This document shows, piece after piece, positions 62,855 to 64,000 of a stretch of DNA of 64,000 nt. Positions within the stretch are counted from its first letter, which is position 1; every line of letters starts with the position of its first letter. The notes under the pieces are model-generated. The model did not search any database. It was not told where the DNA came from and saw only the letters and a list, made by a program, of their open reading frames with translations. This DNA is from Nesterenkonia natronophila. GTDB taxonomy: Bacteria > Actinomycetota > Actinomycetes > Actinomycetales > Micrococcaceae. The position numbers were made by a program, and so were the translations under genes. The stretch spans positions 124,001 to 188,000 of the forward strand of contig NZ_QYZP01000001.1 in the NCBI RefSeq assembly GCF_003595215.1, given 5' to 3'.

Positions 62855-64000
62855 ATGCAAAACACGAAAAGAAATTCGTCACTTCTGCCATGGAATATTC
62901 CAAAAAGAGTGACCTGGCTAGTACTGGGAGCTTGTTGGTTCTCAATCCTCGCTGAGGGTTACGACATCGGCGTTCTTGGCGCTGTGTTACCCACGCTCGG
63001 CGAGTACGAACCATGGAATCTGAGCCCCATGGATCTCGGTGGTCTTGGCGCATACGCCTTGATAGGCATGCTCATCGGGGCTCTCTTCATAGGCCAACTC
63101 AGTGATCTGTGGGGACGGCGACGTGTCCTGCTGATCGCATTCGTGATCTACAACGGCTCCGCGCTTGGCGCGGCTCTGGCTCCCTCCGCAGAGGTCTTTG
63201 GCCTGTTTCGCTTCATCGGCGGCCTCGGCATGGGGGGACTCATACCTATTGCAGCGGCCATGACGATCGAGTTTTCGCCACCCTGGCGGCGGTCGCTCAA
63301 CTACACGCTCATGTTTTCAGCTTACTCATTGGGCATCGTAGCTGCGGCGCTGGCTGCGCTAGCTATTCTCACCCGCTCCGATGACCCTGATGCATGGCGC
63401 TGGGTGGTCGGTATCGGTGCTGTGCCCATCGTCTTTCTTCCCATCATCGCCAAGATGCTTCCAGAGTCATTGGAGTATCAGGTGAACAAGGGACAGATCG
63501 AAAAAGCTCGCACTCAGGCCGCGAAACTGGGAATATCTCCGTTCAATCCGGATACCGTACGCGTGGCCGATTCGGAGAAAGTGTCGAACGTCCCGTGGCG
63601 GCAGGTTCTGGCGGCGATCTTCTCTCGACGTTTTCTGCGTTCGACGCTACTCTTCTGGATTGCCCTATTCTGTGGTCTGCTTCTCGTATATGGACTCAAC
63701 ACTTGGTTGCCTTCGATTATGCGCGAAGCTGGTTACGACCTCGGCAGCTCGCTCACTTTTCTCCTCGTCTTCAGCCTGACCGCCGCCATCGGAGGCCTGG
63801 CAGTCGGCTGGGCTTCCGATCGCTTCGGGCAGAGGCCAGTATTGGTCATCTTCTACATTCTCGGTGGACTCGGTACGGTCCTTCTGATGATGGATTATCC
63901 GTTCGGAGTGAATATGATCCTGGTGGGCTTTGCCGGGCTGGGCGCAATTGGCACGTCCGCGATTCTCACCGGCTACATCACCGACTACTATCCCCCGAAT
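62855..64000 (+). CDS. Aromatic acid MFS importer (partial, cut by the window end)
   Basis: The first 382 codons of an MFS transporter, with the reading frame still open at the right edge. The ATG has AAGGGGA upstream. It begins MQNTKRNSSLLPWNIPKR and reads AEGYDIGVLGAVLPTLGEY in helix 1, the DGYD-type motif of the aromatic acid:proton symporter (AAHS) family with Glu for the first Asp. The helix 2-3 loop is GQLSDLWGRRRVLL, and the helix 8-9 loop GWASDRFGQRPVLV repeats the motif. About ten helices are present in the window. It probably imports the aromatic acid degraded by the neighbouring enzymes. Confidence 0.88.
   Translation, partial: MQNTKRNSSLLPWNIPKRVTWLVLGACWFSILAEGYDIGVLGAVLPTLGEYEPWNLSPMDLGGLGAYALIGMLIGALFIGQLSDLWGRRRVLLIAFVIYNGSALGAALAPSAEVFGLFRFIGGLGMGGLIPIAAAMTIEFSPPWRRSLNYTLMFSAYSLGIVAAALAALAILTRSDDPDAWRWVVGIGAVPIVFLPIIAKMLPESLEYQVNKGQIEKARTQAAKLGISPFNPDTVRVADSEKVSNVPWRQVLAAIFSRRFLRSTLLFWIALFCGLLLVYGLNTWLPSIMREAGYDLGSSLTFLLVFSLTAAIGGLAVGWASDRFGQRPVLVIFYILGGLGTVLLMMDYPFGVNMILVGFAGLGAIGTSAILTGYITDYYPPN

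Overview
This window is the chromosomal replication-origin region of an actinobacterium, most likely a moderately high-GC member of the Micrococcaceae (order Micrococcales; the Nesterenkonia/Yaniella/Auritidibacter side is an inference from gene order, not a database match). The evidence is the leftward block dnaA-(oriC)-dnaN-recF-DUF721-gyrB-gyrA-DUF3566-tRNA-Ile-DLW-39-tRNA-Ala, the rightward block rpmH-rnpA-yidD-yidC-khpB-rsmG-parA-parB, DnaA boxes of the TTGTCCACA type, six ParB-binding palindromes, a standalone inositol-phosphate synthase and the rpsF-ssb-rpsR-rplI cluster. The 6-phosphogluconate dehydrogenase gene often found between dnaN and recF in relatives is absent.

Layout. 1-4.8 kb: an accessory signalling/polysaccharide locus with a membrane-anchored HEAT-repeat protein, a single-domain response regulator, a family-16 glycoside hydrolase without signal peptide, and a large hybrid histidine kinase (PAS-PAS-HisKA-ATPase-REC-REC-HPt). 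4.9-16.2 kb: two tRNAs flanking a 39-residue DLW-39 gene, then the gyrase/recF/dnaN/dnaA replication genes, all on the minus strand, with oriC at about 14.2-14.6 kb. 16.4-22.3 kb: ribosome/RNase P/membrane insertion and chromosome partition genes on the plus strand, ending in a hairpin fused to a parS site. 22.3-27.4 kb: thioredoxin system, a murJ-linked pseudokinase, the lipid II flippase MurJ and a Nudix hydrolase (minus), divergent from the CCA-adding enzyme. 29-34 kb: a lipoprotein, a GT-C type membrane glycosyltransferase, inositol-phosphate synthase and a DUF418 membrane protein. 33.2-37.3 kb: an ABC-2 exporter followed by a NarL-type two-component system. 37.3-40.5 kb: M18 aminopeptidase and the rpsF-ssb-rpsR-rplI operon. 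40.5-46.2 kb: a flavin-dependent oxidoreductase, a gene-free 760-base stretch carrying a second set of DnaA-box-like sites, an alpha/beta hydrolase, a standalone condensation-domain protein and dnaB. 46.2-54.5 kb: small membrane proteins, pyroglutamyl peptidase, transglutaminase-like protein, a sodium/solute symporter coupled to an OsmC protein, galactokinase, Ohr and pirin. 54.5-64 kb: an aromatic-acid catabolic region with a PaaX-type regulator, a fused aryl-CoA hydroxylase/oxidoreductase, an aryl-CoA ligase, a thioesterase, a cupin, a RidA protein, a fumarylacetoacetase-type hydrolase and an aromatic-acid MFS importer that runs off the right edge.

How the parts connect. The core genes cover initiation (DnaA, DnaN, DnaB, SSB), topology (GyrAB), repair (RecF), segregation (ParAB/parS) and ribosome and envelope assembly. 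The most distinctive accessory features are (i) the HEAT/REC/hybrid-kinase/GH16 locus, (ii) an identical 16-base palindromic site in front of two unlinked redox genes (LLM oxidoreductase and pirin), which suggests one unlinked regulator, (iii) an ectopic DnaA-box cluster about 27 kb from oriC, (iv) a tRNA gene placed so that its 3' processing could generate a leaderless mRNA, and (v) the aryl-CoA operon, whose RidA and small cupin suggest either a salicylate/gentisate route or an amine-bearing substrate such as anthranilate.
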